The notes beneath the pieces were generated by a model. That model searched no databases. It was not told the DNA's origin and saw only the letters and a list, made by a program, of their open reading frames with translations. The position numbers and the translations under genes were made by a program. Shown one piece after another: positions 25,165 through 33,006 of a stretch of DNA of 36,517 nt (position 1 is the stretch's first letter; each line of letters opens with the position of its first letter). This stretch comes from JABDKJ01 sp964609215 (GTDB taxonomy: Bacteria; Bacteroidota; Bacteroidia; Flavobacteriales_D; JABDKJ01), in NCBI GenBank assembly GCA_964609215.1, contig CAZSQZ010000024.1:1-36517 (forward strand). Reading direction: 5' to 3'.

Positions 25165-25623
25165 ATGAACGAAAAAGATTACATATCTGATGAAGATTTA
25201 AAGAAGGAATTCCCTCTTCTTTTCAGCCAAAGTAGTCATCAAAATTTTGAAGTTCCCAATGGATATTTTGAAGGGCTTTCAAATGAAATCATTTCAAAAA
25301 TCAAAGCTCAGGAAGAGACAAAAGTCATTTCAATAAACAAGAAGAACACCTGGAAAAAATTGATTTCTTATAGCAGTATTGCTGCTGCTATAGTAATCGG
25401 CATTCTGTTCTTTATTCCGGAAGAAAAAAATGGTTTTGAACTGGTTTTTACCGATGAAGAAGCAGCCTCTTTTACCGAGGATGTAATTTCAGAAATAGAT
25501 TACGATTTGATATATGAAGTAGTTTATTCTGAAGACATGGAATTGGTTGAAGATGACCTTGAATATGAAGACTTTATAGAAGACAATGATATTGATCTGG
25601 AAGAACTTATTTATGAATTATAA
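25165..25623 (+). CDS. Anti-sigma-like single-pass membrane protein
   Basis: A 152-residue protein with one membrane helix (residues 66-84). The N-terminal cytoplasmic part contains FEVPNGYFEGLSNEIISKI, a motif common at the start of Bacteroidota proteins that follow ECF sigma genes. The C-terminal 65 residues are highly acidic (Asp/Glu at about 40 per cent). No zinc-binding ZAS motif is seen, so its anti-sigma role is inferred from position and topology only. Its last 38 bases overlap the ORF frame of the next gene, whose true start is after its stop. Confidence 0.6.
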   Translation: MNEKDYISDEDLKKEFPLLFSQSSHQNFEVPNGYFEGLSNEIISKIKAQEETKVISINKKNTWKKLISYSSIAAAIVIGILFFIPEEKNGFELVFTDEEAASFTEDVISEIDYDLIYEVVYSEDMELVEDDLEYEDFIEDNDIDLEELIYEL

Positions 25624-25633
25624 AACATATACA

Positions 25634-26119
25634 ATGAAACAGGTAGCAGGAATATTTTTAATGTGCATTTTCGCTATTGGAGCATTTGCTCAAGAAGGTG
25701 AAAGAAATAATGAAAAAAGAAAAAAGAAGGAAGCAGTAGAAGCTAAACGCATAGCATTTATTACTAATGCATTAGGCTTAACGCCAACTGAAGCAGAAAA
25801 ATTCTGGCCTATTTATAATCAAAGAGAAGCAGAAAGAAAGGCTCTTAAAAAAGAACTTAAGCCCAATTTTAAAAAGTCGGATTTAGATAATTTGTCAGAT
25901 GCAGAGGTGGAAAAAATGATTCTGAATGGAATTGAATTAAAGCAAGGAGAAGTAGAAATTGAGAAGAAGTATTTTGCTGAGTTTAAGAAGGTTATTTCTG
26001 TTAAACAAATTGCAAAACTGCATCGTGCGGAACAACGTTTTAAAGTTGAAGTAGTGAAAGGCTTTCAACGTAGAAAGGGTCAAAATCCTGACAATAGAGG
26101 ATCTAAAGGCCCAAGATAA
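25634..26119 (+). CDS. Spy/CpxP-like periplasmic protein
   Basis: A 161-residue exported protein (signal peptide ending about AFAQ, residue 20) from the ATG at 25634. The mature chain is highly charged and helical (KRKKKEAVEAKRIAFITNALGLTPTEAEKFWPIYNQREAERK), with LTPTEAEKFWPIY close to the LTxxQ/zinc-resistance-type motif of Spy/CpxP-like chaperones and sensors. The C-terminus is basic (RRKGQNPDNRG). It is the third gene after the sigma factor. A role in envelope stress sensing is plausible but inferred. Confidence 0.68.
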   Translation: MKQVAGIFLMCIFAIGAFAQEGERNNEKRKKKEAVEAKRIAFITNALGLTPTEAEKFWPIYNQREAERKALKKELKPNFKKSDLDNLSDAEVEKMILNGIELKQGEVEIEKKYFAEFKKVISVKQIAKLHRAEQRFKVEVVKGFQRRKGQNPDNRGSKGPR

Positions 26120-26144
26120 TAGTGGTGTTTGGTTTTGGTTAGTG

Positions 26145-26181
26145 AACCCTGTCTTAGTGAAAGACAGGGTTTTTATTTTTA
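26145..26181 (+). terminator. Strong terminator of the transketolase-sigma operon
   Basis: AACCCTGTCTT (26145-26155) and AAGACAGGGTT (26161-26171) form a perfect 11-bp stem with a 5-base loop, then TTTTATTTTT. It ends the plus-strand transcript after the Spy-like gene. Confidence 0.92.
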
Positions 26182-26244
26182 ATAAAATCGAAGCTCTTGT
26201 TGGTAATTCAATGGCTAATCAAATCCTCAGACCAATGAAGCAGG

Positions 26245-26252
26245 TAAATTTG
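26245..26252 (+). promoter_or_regulatory. TAAATTTG -7 box before the HAD gene
   Basis: A full match to TAnnTTTG. No TTG is present 17 bases upstream (CCT there), so only the -7 half supports it. Start near 26258 would exclude the in-frame TTG at 26254 as a start codon and favour the TTG at 26284. Confidence 0.45.
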
Positions 26253-26283
26253 TTTGCTTATTAATCTTATTAAAATAAGCAAA
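26253..26283 (+). repeat. Inverted repeat at the start of the HAD gene
   Basis: TTTGCTTATT (26253-26262) and AATAAGCAAA (26274-26283) form a perfect 10-bp stem with an 11-base loop, ending directly before the preferred TTG start codon at 26284. It could be a 5' leader hairpin or an operator. Confidence 0.55.
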
Positions 26284-26706
26284 TTGACATTTAAACTCCA
26301 AGAACTAAAAGACGAACAGGGAAATCTGATTAGCCCAATTCTTCCTGAAGAAATTAAAAATTTCCTTATTGATATCGATGGCACCATTACTGAGGATGTA
26401 CCGAATGAAGAGCCCGAAAGAATGAGTTCCTGTGAACCATTTCCGGATGCATTGGCAACACTTAATAAATGGTATGACCAAGGTCATATAATCACCTTTT
26501 TCACATCAAGAACTGAAGAGCATAGAACCGTCACAACAGAATGGCTGGAAAGACATAATTTTAAATACCATGGTCTTTTAATGGGAAAGCCCAGAGGAGG
26601 AAATTATCATTGGATTGACAATCATATGGTTAGGGCCACAAAATTCAAAGGTAGATTCACCGATCTTATAACGGAAACGCGAGATATAGAAGTCTTTAAA
26701 AAGTAA
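26284..26706 (+). CDS. HAD-superfamily phosphatase-like protein
   Basis: A 140-residue HAD-fold protein. Motif I is FLIDIDGT (Asp30, Asp32), motif II FFTSR (74-75), motif III Lys around LMGKPRGG (Lys102) and motif IV HWIDNHM (Asp112). These are the four HAD motifs. Its substrate is unknown; this small type is sometimes annotated as phosphoheptose isomerase or phosphatase in Bacteroidota, but no isomerase (SIS) fold is present here. The TTG at 26284 is chosen because a -7 box lies at 26245-26252 and the protein then starts just before the HAD core. The alternative TTG at 26254 is possible. Confidence 0.78.
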   Translation: MTFKLQELKDEQGNLISPILPEEIKNFLIDIDGTITEDVPNEEPERMSSCEPFPDALATLNKWYDQGHIITFFTSRTEEHRTVTTEWLERHNFKYHGLLMGKPRGGNYHWIDNHMVRATKFKGRFTDLITETRDIEVFKK

Positions 26707-26752
26707 ATTCATCCTATCGAAAGATTTATCTCTGCACATCGGAACATATCAC

Positions 26753-26760
26753 TAAATTTG
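26753..26760 (+). promoter_or_regulatory. TAAATTTG -7 box before thrS
   Basis: A full match to TAnnTTTG, followed by C as in other Bacteroidota promoters here. The -33 region 17 bases upstream reads CTCTGC and lacks TTG, so it is a half-match. It implies a leader of about 22 bases before the ATG at 26789. Confidence 0.5.
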
Positions 26761-26788
26761 CCGTTTTAATAAGCTAAACATTCAATAA

Positions 26789-28735
26789 ATGATTAAAGTA
26801 ACGCTACCCGATGGTTCTGTAAAGGAAGTGGAAAAAGGAACTACTTCTATGGACATTGCTATGGGCATAAGCGAAGGCCTTGCAAGAAATGTTCTTGCTG
26901 CAAAAGTTGACGGCCATATTACAGATGCTACCCTTCCTATAGATAAAGATATTGAGTTAACTTTACTTACATCAAGAGATGGCGATGGAATGAATACGCT
27001 CTGGCATTCTTCTGCTCACTTAATGGCCGAGGCTATTCAACATTATTATCCAGAGGCTAAATTCACCATAGGCCCTCCAATTGAAAATGGTTTCTACTAT
27101 GACATTGATTTTGGAGAAAAAACGTTAACCGAAGGAGATTTAAAAAAGTTGGAAGAAAAGATCATTGAGCTTGCCAGACAAAAGAATATTTTCGAAAGAA
27201 CAGAAGTATCCAAATCTGATGCTTTAGATTATTATAATTCCAAAGGCAATGAGTACAAATTAGAACTCATCAACGAACTAGAAGATGGACATATTACCTT
27301 CTATAAAAATGGAGATTTCTATGATCTTTGTCGTGGGCCACATATTCCTCATACAGGACATATTAAAGCAGTTAAGTTATTGAATATAGCTGGTGCCTAT
27401 TGGCGTGGAGATGAAAAGAACAAACAACTTACTAGAGTCTATGGAATCACTTTTACCAAAGCAAGTGACCTTAAAGATTATTTACATTTATTAGAAGAAG
27501 CTAAAAAAAGAGATCATAGAAAATTAGGAAAGGAATTGGGTCTTTTTGCTTTCTCGGAAAAAGTGGGTCAAGGACTTCCACTATGGTTACCAAAGGGTAC
27601 TGCTTTAAGAGAAAGACTAGTAAATTTCTTAAAGAGAGCTCAAGATAAAATGGGTTATGTTCAGGTCGTTACCCCCCACATTGGGAATAAGGATTTGTAT
27701 GTTACTTCAGGGCACTATGAAAAATATGGAGAGGATTCTTTTCAACCCATTAAAACTCCAGCAGAAGGTGAAGAATTTTATCTAAAACCAATGAATTGCC
27801 CGCATCATTGTGAGATTTTTGCGGCTTCTCCAAAATCCTATAAAGATCTTCCTATAAGGGTTGCAGAGTTTGGAACAGTTTATAGATATGAACAAAGTGG
27901 CGAGCTGCACGGATTAACTCGTGTAAGAGGGTTTACACAAGATGACGCTCATATTTTTTGCACTAAAGAGCAGGTTAAATTTGAATTTAAGCAAGTAATA
28001 GATTTGGTAATGTTAGTTTTCAAGGCATTAGATTTTGAAGACTATACTGCACAGGTTTCATTACGTGATCCGGACAATAAAGCCAAATACATTGGCAGTG
28101 AGGAAAATTGGGAAAACGCGGAACGGTCTATTATGGAGGCTGCTGAAGAGAAAGGGTTGAACACAGTTATTGAAACAGGTGAGGCAGCCTTTTACGGCCC
28201 AAAACTTGATTTCATGGTAAAAGATGCTCTAGGTCGTCAATGGCAACTGGGAACAATTCAAGTAGACTATAATCTACCGGAAAGGTTTGAACTGGAATAC
28301 ACAGGCAGCGATAACCAAAAACATCGTCCTGTAATGATACACCGAGCACCTTTTGGTTCTTTAGAAAGATTCGTTGCAGTTTTGATCGAACATTGTGCTG
28401 GTCAGTTTCCACTATGGTTAAATCCTGAACAATTTGTCGTATTACCTATTTCAGAAAAATACAATGACTATGCTAAGCAGGTGGTCAACACTTTGTCCAA
28501 ATATGACTTGAGGGGAATAATTGACGATAGAAACGAAAAAATTGGTAAAAAAATTAGAGATGCTGAGCTTAACAAAGTGCCTTATATGTTAATTGTGGGT
28601 GAACAAGAGGCTAGTGAAAATAAGGTTGCTCCTCGTAAGAAGGGTGAAGGAGATTTAGGTGCAATGGACATGGATGATTTTGGAAAAATGATTCAAAGTC
28701 AGATACAAGAAACCCTAGCTGCTTTTGAATTATAG
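26789..28735 (+). CDS. thrS: Threonyl-tRNA synthetase
   Basis: Charges tRNA-Thr with threonine and edits Ser-tRNA-Thr. At 648 residues it is full-length. The order is: N-terminal TGS domain (1-60), editing domain with HSSAHLMAEAIQ (HxxxH) and YDLCRGPHIP, class II catalytic core with motif 2 FGTVYRYEQSGELHGLTRVRGFTQDDAHIFC and the zinc-binding Cys/His in MNCPHHCEI, then motif 3 HRAPFGSLERF and the anticodon-binding domain (from about 540, FVVLPISEKYNDYA). It is followed by infC-rpmI-rplT in the usual order. No T-box structure is seen in the short leader. Confidence 0.98.
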   Translation: MIKVTLPDGSVKEVEKGTTSMDIAMGISEGLARNVLAAKVDGHITDATLPIDKDIELTLLTSRDGDGMNTLWHSSAHLMAEAIQHYYPEAKFTIGPPIENGFYYDIDFGEKTLTEGDLKKLEEKIIELARQKNIFERTEVSKSDALDYYNSKGNEYKLELINELEDGHITFYKNGDFYDLCRGPHIPHTGHIKAVKLLNIAGAYWRGDEKNKQLTRVYGITFTKASDLKDYLHLLEEAKKRDHRKLGKELGLFAFSEKVGQGLPLWLPKGTALRERLVNFLKRAQDKMGYVQVVTPHIGNKDLYVTSGHYEKYGEDSFQPIKTPAEGEEFYLKPMNCPHHCEIFAASPKSYKDLPIRVAEFGTVYRYEQSGELHGLTRVRGFTQDDAHIFCTKEQVKFEFKQVIDLVMLVFKALDFEDYTAQVSLRDPDNKAKYIGSEENWENAERSIMEAAEEKGLNTVIETGEAAFYGPKLDFMVKDALGRQWQLGTIQVDYNLPERFELEYTGSDNQKHRPVMIHRAPFGSLERFVAVLIEHCAGQFPLWLNPEQFVVLPISEKYNDYAKQVVNTLSKYDLRGIIDDRNEKIGKKIRDAELNKVPYMLIVGEQEASENKVAPRKKGEGDLGAMDMDDFGKMIQSQIQETLAAFEL

Positions 28736-28774
28736 GCCAAAAAGCTGATAATCAATTAAAAAGAAGAAATTAAT

Positions 28775-28791
28775 AAAGCCAAATTGGCTTT
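28775..28791. promoter_or_regulatory. 17-bp palindrome over the infC promoter -33 region
   Basis: AAAGCCAAATTGGCTTT has perfect 8-bp arms around one central A. It includes the TTG (28784-28786) that would be the -33 element of the infC promoter. It may be an operator, or the stem of a weak thrS terminator (the following bases GATTTATAG are not a good T-run). Confidence 0.5.
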
Positions 28792-28811
28792 GATTTATAG
28801 TTAAATATTTG
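28784..28811 (+). promoter_or_regulatory. Probable promoter for infC-rpmI-rplT
   Basis: A TTG at 28784-28786, 17 bases, then AATATTTG at 28804-28811, one mismatch (first base) from TAnnTTTG. The 184-base gap between thrS and infC supports a separate transcript start, with a leader of about 100 bases before the infC ATG. Confidence 0.5.
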
Positions 28812-28918
28812 CGATATTCGCGCCCTTGCAATAATTGAGTGTAAAATATTGCTTATTTTTTTAACCTAAACTAAAATTTACAGACATAGCAATACGAAGA
28901 AAAAAGTTCAACAGACCC

Positions 28919-29440
28919 ATGCGAAAGCGGGGTCCAGAACACAAAATTAATGAATTCATTTCTTCACCAAAAGTGAGAGTTGTTGGTGATGGAATTGAAT
29001 CCGAAGTTTTATCAATTAATGCAGCCCTCAAACTGGCTGAAGAAAAGGATATGGATTTGGTAGAGATTTCTCCAAATGCTGATCCTCCGGTTTGTAAAGT
29101 TGTTGATTATAAGAAGTTCCTTTATGAGCAAAAGAAAAAGCAAAAAGAGCTTAAATCAAAGCAAATAAAGGTTACTATAAAAGAAATAAGAATGGGTCCG
29201 AATACGGACGAGCACGATTTCAACTTTAAATTGAATCACGCAAAGAAATTCTTAGAAGAAGGGTCTAAAGTAAAGGCCTATGTGTTCTTTAAAGGAAGAA
29301 CAATTATTTATAAGGAAAGAGGTGAAATTTTATTATTGAAATTTGCCCAAGAGTTAGAAGATTATGGGATTGTTGAACAAATGCCGAGGATGGAAGGAAA
29401 GAGAATGATTATGATGTTCAACCCCAAGAAAAAGAAATAA
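28919..29440 (+). CDS. infC: Translation initiation factor IF-3
   Basis: A 173-residue IF-3 that binds the 30S subunit and checks start-codon pairing. The N-terminal domain has the family pattern HKINEFI, LVEISPNADPPVCKVVDYKKFLYEQKKKQKE, and the C-terminal domain has KEIRMGPNTDEHDFNFKLNHAKKFLEEG, VFFKGR and a basic end (FNPKKKK). Start ATG at 28919, unlike the rare AUU start used in enterobacteria, so that form of autoregulation is not indicated. It heads the infC-rpmI-rplT cluster. rpmI follows after 11 bases. Confidence 0.98.
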   Translation: MRKRGPEHKINEFISSPKVRVVGDGIESEVLSINAALKLAEEKDMDLVEISPNADPPVCKVVDYKKFLYEQKKKQKELKSKQIKVTIKEIRMGPNTDEHDFNFKLNHAKKFLEEGSKVKAYVFFKGRTIIYKERGEILLLKFAQELEDYGIVEQMPRMEGKRMIMMFNPKKKK

Positions 29441-29451
29441 ATTTTAGTAGA

Positions 29452-29646
29452 ATGCCTAAAATGAAAACCGTTGGAAGTGCAAAGAAAAGGTTTAGAACTA
29501 CCGGCACTGGAAAACTGAAAAGAAAGAAGGCTTTTAAAAGTCATATTTTGACAAAAAAGTCTAAAAAGCGTAAGCGTAATTTAACGAAATGGGATGATGT
29601 GCATAAGGCAGATACTCCTAACGTTAAAGTAATGCTTTGCAAATAA
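29452..29646 (+). CDS. rpmI: 50S ribosomal protein L35
   Basis: A 64-residue basic protein of the large ribosomal subunit. The start PKMKTVGSAKKRFRTTGTGKLKRKKAFKSHILTKKS is the L35 signature and length is standard. It follows infC by 11 bases. The 89-base gap to rplT holds two hairpins (29648-29665 and 29682-29718). Confidence 0.98.
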   Translation: MPKMKTVGSAKKRFRTTGTGKLKRKKAFKSHILTKKSKKRKRNLTKWDDVHKADTPNVKVMLCK

Positions 29647-29647
29647 T

Positions 29648-29665
29648 TATTGGAATTATCCAATA
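29648..29665 (+). promoter_or_regulatory. Hairpin 1 in the rpmI-rplT gap
   Basis: TATTGGA (29648-29654) and TCCAATA (29659-29665) form a perfect 7-bp stem with an ATTA loop, beginning just after the rpmI stop. There is no T-run after it, so it is not a standard terminator. Confidence 0.6.
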
Positions 29666-29681
29666 GGTAATTAAACCAGGG

Positions 29682-29718
29682 ATTCAGTTTTAAGAGTTTG
29701 CTTTGCAAAACGCTGAAT
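29682..29718 (+). promoter_or_regulatory. Hairpin 2 in the rpmI-rplT gap
   Basis: ATTCAGTTTT (29682-29691) pairs with AAAA-CG-CTGAAT (29707-29718), a 10-bp stem with a 2-base bulge, about 17 bases before the rplT ATG. It could be an mRNA element for L20 feedback control, but this has not been shown for this phylum to my knowledge. Confidence 0.45.
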
Positions 29719-29735
29719 ACCAAAAATTGTAAATT

Positions 29736-30080
29736 ATGCCAAGATCGGTAAACTCAGTTGCCTCTAAACAGAGGAGAAAAAAAGTCTTAAAGGCCGCTAA
29801 AGGTTATTTCGGAAGACGTAAGAATGTTTATACTGTTGCTAAAAATGCTGTTGAAAAAGGTATGCAGTATGCTTATCGCGACAGAAAGCAAAAGAAAAGA
29901 AATTTCAGATCACTTTGGATTACGAGAATCAATGCTGGCGCACGTCAACATGGAATGAGTTATTCAGAGTTCATGGGTAAAATTCATGCTAAGGACATTC
30001 AGTTAAACCGAAAGGTTTTAGCTGACCTTGCAATGAATCACCCAGAGGCTTTCAAAGCCATTGCTGAAAAAATTAAATAG
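29736..30080 (+). CDS. rplT: 50S ribosomal protein L20
   Basis: A 114-residue basic protein needed for large-subunit assembly. The sequence PRSVNSVASKQRRKKVLKAAKGYFGRRKNVYTVAKNAVEKGMQYAYRDRKQKKRNFRSLWITRINA is the L20 pattern; the length is standard. In several bacteria L20 represses its own operon by binding mRNA; the hairpins just upstream could serve that role. It ends the cluster, convergent with the TPR gene 18 bases away. Confidence 0.98.
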   Translation: MPRSVNSVASKQRRKKVLKAAKGYFGRRKNVYTVAKNAVEKGMQYAYRDRKQKKRNFRSLWITRINAGARQHGMSYSEFMGKIHAKDIQLNRKVLADLAMNHPEAFKAIAEKIK

Positions 30081-30098
30081 AAATTTATTTTCAGGATT

Positions 30099-31085
30099 TT
30101 ATTTTTGAATAGCATCAAGTCTATTCAGGCCTTCAATGGCCAGTGGATAATTATTGCTTAAAGTCAACGCTGCTTTGTAATCCAAACGAGCTTCTGGATA
30201 ATTCTCCATTAACTCATATGCATATCCTCTATTGTAATAAGCCTGAAAATAATTAGGGCTATATTTTAAAACATTCGAAAAATGATAAGCCGCAGAATCA
30301 GGCTTTTCTAAATTCTGTAGAAATACATAACCAATATTGTACTCTGCCAGAAAATTCTTTGGATCCAATTCAAGTAATCTTTTATAGAGGTTAATAGCCT
30401 CTCTGTCATTTTCGTTATTCTGATAAAAATAGGCTAACGCGTAAATACACTGTTGATTTGTAGGGTTAATATCTAAAGCAGATTTGTAATATTCTACAGC
30501 AAGAGGATTATTTCTCTCTCCATAAATATCCCCTAAATAAATAAAGGGTTCAATAGTTTCTCCATCCAATTCTATCGCTGTTTGAATAGATGATATTGCT
30601 AATGAATCAACACCTCCTTTTCTATAGAGCAATCCTTTAATAAAATAAGCCCGTGCGTAATTTTGATCAATTTTTAAAACCTCATTTACATATTCAACCG
30701 CTTTTTCAAAATTTGTTACCCCTCCGTAAAACTGCGCCAATTCTAATCTAGCTTCAATATGGTTTGGATCTTTTTCTATGGCTTCCAAAAAAGAAAATTT
30801 GGCCTTTGCACTTTGTCCAATGGCATTATTCAATTTCCCTTCCAACAAAAACACATCGGCAACAGAACTATCTAAAACCAAACTTCTCTTCACATCACTT
30901 ATTGCCGCATCAAAATCTCTGGAATCTCTATAATACTTGGCTCTTTCAACATAAACCTCAGGATCGTTAGGTTGACTTCTCACGTTTTCATTTAAGAGAT
31001 CAATCTCAGACATTTCTGCCTGATTTGATTCTTTATTACCGCAGGAAGCAATAATCAGCACTATTAAGATTAAATATACTCTCAT
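30099..31085 (-). CDS. TPR-repeat lipoprotein
   Basis: A 328-residue probable lipoprotein (signal peptide with lipobox IIASC, Cys15). The remainder is a series of tetratricopeptide repeats from about residue 35 to 325, with repeats such as PEVYVERAKYYRDSRDFDAAISDVKRSLVLD, AEYNIGYVFLQNLEKPDSAAYHFSNVLKYSPNYFQAYYNRGYAYELMENYPEARLDYKAAL. TPR solenoids bind partner proteins; no specific partner is evident. Its ATG is placed directly after the T-run of the recA terminator, so it has no room for its own standard leader. The gene is in line with recA and bcp on the minus strand. Confidence 0.9.
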   Translation of the reverse strand: MRVYLILIVLIIASCGNKESNQAEMSEIDLLNENVRSQPNDPEVYVERAKYYRDSRDFDAAISDVKRSLVLDSSVADVFLLEGKLNNAIGQSAKAKFSFLEAIEKDPNHIEARLELAQFYGGVTNFEKAVEYVNEVLKIDQNYARAYFIKGLLYRKGGVDSLAISSIQTAIELDGETIEPFIYLGDIYGERNNPLAVEYYKSALDINPTNQQCIYALAYFYQNNENDREAINLYKRLLELDPKNFLAEYNIGYVFLQNLEKPDSAAYHFSNVLKYSPNYFQAYYNRGYAYELMENYPEARLDYKAALTLSNNYPLAIEGLNRLDAIQK

Positions 31086-31118
31086 AAAAAAACCCGATCA
31101 AATATTAATTTGATCGGG
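31086..31118 (-). terminator. recA terminator abutting the TPR start codon
   Basis: CCCGATCAAAT (31093-31103) and ATTTGATCGGG (31108-31118) form a perfect 11-bp stem with an ATTA loop. Read on the minus strand it runs into T7 (31086-31092). The next three bases are the ATG of the TPR lipoprotein gene (31085-31083). Confidence 0.88.
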
Positions 31119-31127
31119 AATTTAATA

Positions 31128-32150
31128 TTATTCTTTAATTGCTTCTTCTGCCGATTCAGTTTCGGGTGCTTTCAGTAAGTTTTCGAGCTCTTCCATTAAT
31201 TCAGGGTTATCTTCAATAAGAGCCTTAACAGAATCTCTACCTTGACCAAGTTTAGTATCTCCATAGCTAAACCATGAGCCGCTCTTCTTTACTAAGCCAT
31301 TTTCAACAGCCATATCCAAGATTTCACCAGATTTGGAAATCCCCTTTCCATACATTATATCGAATTCAGCTTTTCTAAAAGGTGGAGCCACCTTATTCTT
31401 TACAATTTTGATTCTAGTTCTATTTCCAATAACTTCATCACCGTCCTTGATTTGAGAAGATCTTCTTATATCAATTCTGACAGAGGCATAAAACTTTAAG
31501 GCATTACCACCAGTAGTGGTTTCCGGGTTACCAAACATTACACCAATTTTCTCTCTTAACTGGTTAATGAAAATGCAACAACATCCAGATTTATTGATAT
31601 TTCCTGTAAGTTTTCTTAATGCTTTTGACATTAATCTCGCCTGAAGTCCCATCTGACTGTCGCCCATCTCTCCTTCAATTTCCGCTCTAGGTGTTAGAGC
31701 AGCAACAGAATCAACAACCAGTAAATCTATAGCACCAGATCGGATAAGATTATCAGCAATCTCCAAAGCTTGCTCTCCATTATCAGGTTGAGAAATAAAC
31801 AAATTGTCAATATCTACCCCTAAAGCCTCTGCATAAAATCGATCAAAAGCATGTTCAGCATCAACAATAGCAGCAATGCCTCCCATTTTTTGAACCTCTG
31901 CAATGGCATGAATAGCCAAAGTAGTTTTACCCGAACTTTCAGGCCCATATATCTCAACAATTCTACCTTTTGGAAATCCTCCAACACCTAAGGCCATATC
32001 CAAAGTAATTGATCCTGTGGGAATTACTTCCGTATCCACAACAGAATCATCACCTAGTTTCATTACAGCCCCCTTACCAAATGATTTTTCTAATTTATCT
32101 ATAGTTAGCTGTAAAGCCTTTAATTTTTCCTTGTTCGTTTCTTGAGCCAT
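31128..32150 (-). CDS. recA: DNA recombinase RecA
   Basis: The 340-residue recombinase for homologous repair and SOS induction. Motifs: Walker A GPESSGKTT (in VEIYGPESSGKTTLAIH, about 67-83), LLVVDSVAALTP (Walker B region), the loop-2 segment VMFGNPETTTGGNALKFYASVRIDIRR and the C-terminal acidic tail ETESAEEAIKE. Length is typical. It follows bcp after 29 bases on the same strand. No LexA-type box was recognised upstream, so SOS control cannot be shown here. Confidence 0.99.
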   Translation of the reverse strand: MAQETNKEKLKALQLTIDKLEKSFGKGAVMKLGDDSVVDTEVIPTGSITLDMALGVGGFPKGRIVEIYGPESSGKTTLAIHAIAEVQKMGGIAAIVDAEHAFDRFYAEALGVDIDNLFISQPDNGEQALEIADNLIRSGAIDLLVVDSVAALTPRAEIEGEMGDSQMGLQARLMSKALRKLTGNINKSGCCCIFINQLREKIGVMFGNPETTTGGNALKFYASVRIDIRRSSQIKDGDEVIGNRTRIKIVKNKVAPPFRKAEFDIMYGKGISKSGEILDMAVENGLVKKSGSWFSYGDTKLGQGRDSVKALIEDNPELMEELENLLKAPETESAEEAIKE

Positions 32151-32179
32151 TCTTAATATTTTGAATGAGCTAAATCTAT

Positions 32180-32638
32180 TTAAATTTCAATGGCCTCCAA
32201 AATTTGTTGGGTGTGATTTTTCGTCTTTACCTTATCAATTATGAACAATATTTTTCCATTCTCATCAATTCCAAAAGTCGTTCTAAGTATTCCATCATAT
32301 TCTCTACCCATAAACTTCTTTTTTCCCCATACCCCGAATGCTTGAATAATTTCTTTGTCCTCATCAACAATTAAATCGAAGGGCAAATCGTATTTCTCAA
32401 TAAAACGTTGATGCCTTTTCTCACTGTCCGCACTAACCCCATAAATTTCGAACCCCTTTTCCCTAAGATCATCATAGTTATCTCTAAGATTACAGGCTTC
32501 TGCTGTACATCCGGGTGTCATATCTTTTGGATAAAAAAAGAGAATATATTTTCTCCCCAATAAATCTCGATTATTAACCTCTTTATTTGACTGATTAAAC
32601 CCTTTAAAATCAGGACATTGACTTCCAATTTTTAACAT
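32180..32638 (-). CDS. bcp: Thioredoxin-dependent peroxiredoxin, BCP type
   Basis: A 152-residue cytoplasmic peroxidase that reduces hydroperoxides. The peroxidatic Cys is in YPKDMTPGCTAEAC (Cys44) and Cys49 fits the resolving Cys of the atypical 2-Cys BCP form (spacing of five, as in E. coli BCP). The C-terminal WGKKKFMGREYDGILRTTFGID is the family end pattern. It is the first gene of the bcp-recA-TPR line; the 367-base region upstream is shared with the divergent giant repeat gene. Confidence 0.96.
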   Translation of the reverse strand: MLKIGSQCPDFKGFNQSNKEVNNRDLLGRKYILFFYPKDMTPGCTAEACNLRDNYDDLREKGFEIYGVSADSEKRHQRFIEKYDLPFDLIVDEDKEIIQAFGVWGKKKFMGREYDGILRTTFGIDENGKILFIIDKVKTKNHTQQILEAIEI

Positions 32639-33006
32639 GAACTATTTTTTGGCATTTAGTTTGATAATGTGGGGTTGAATTTAATAACATTTAATTAACC
32701 AAAAATGACCAAAAAAAGGCAAAATAGCGCAATAATTCACAGGGATTATTTTTCCATTCAACGTGAATTTTCGCCATTTCAAAGAAATACTCTCAACTTT
32801 TTTACATACCCAAAAACAGGTTTAAAATGCTAAATATCAGTGTTTTAAGCCTCTTCAGCTTGAATACACTTCAATACAATTATGTTTTTACAACTTAAAG
32901 CACTTTACATTAATCGATGTTTTGATTATTTTAGCCGAAATTTAGACCGAATTAATCGGTACCATATATTAAAAAAAATAGAATACAGATAAATTATTAA
33001 TAAGCT
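32639..33006. other. Intergenic region, 368 bases, between bcp and the giant gene
   Basis: This divergent region must hold promoters for both genes. No full TTG-N17-TAnnTTTG was found. A near-palindrome ACCGAATTAATCGGT at 32946-32960 (5-bp perfect arms, 5-base spacer), about 47 bases before the plus-strand ATG, could be an operator. No small gene was seen. Confidence 0.5.

Noticed and set aside
26707..26788. T-box or other riboswitch upstream of thrS
   Set aside because: The leader is about 80 bases at most, with no stem array, T-box sequence or terminator.
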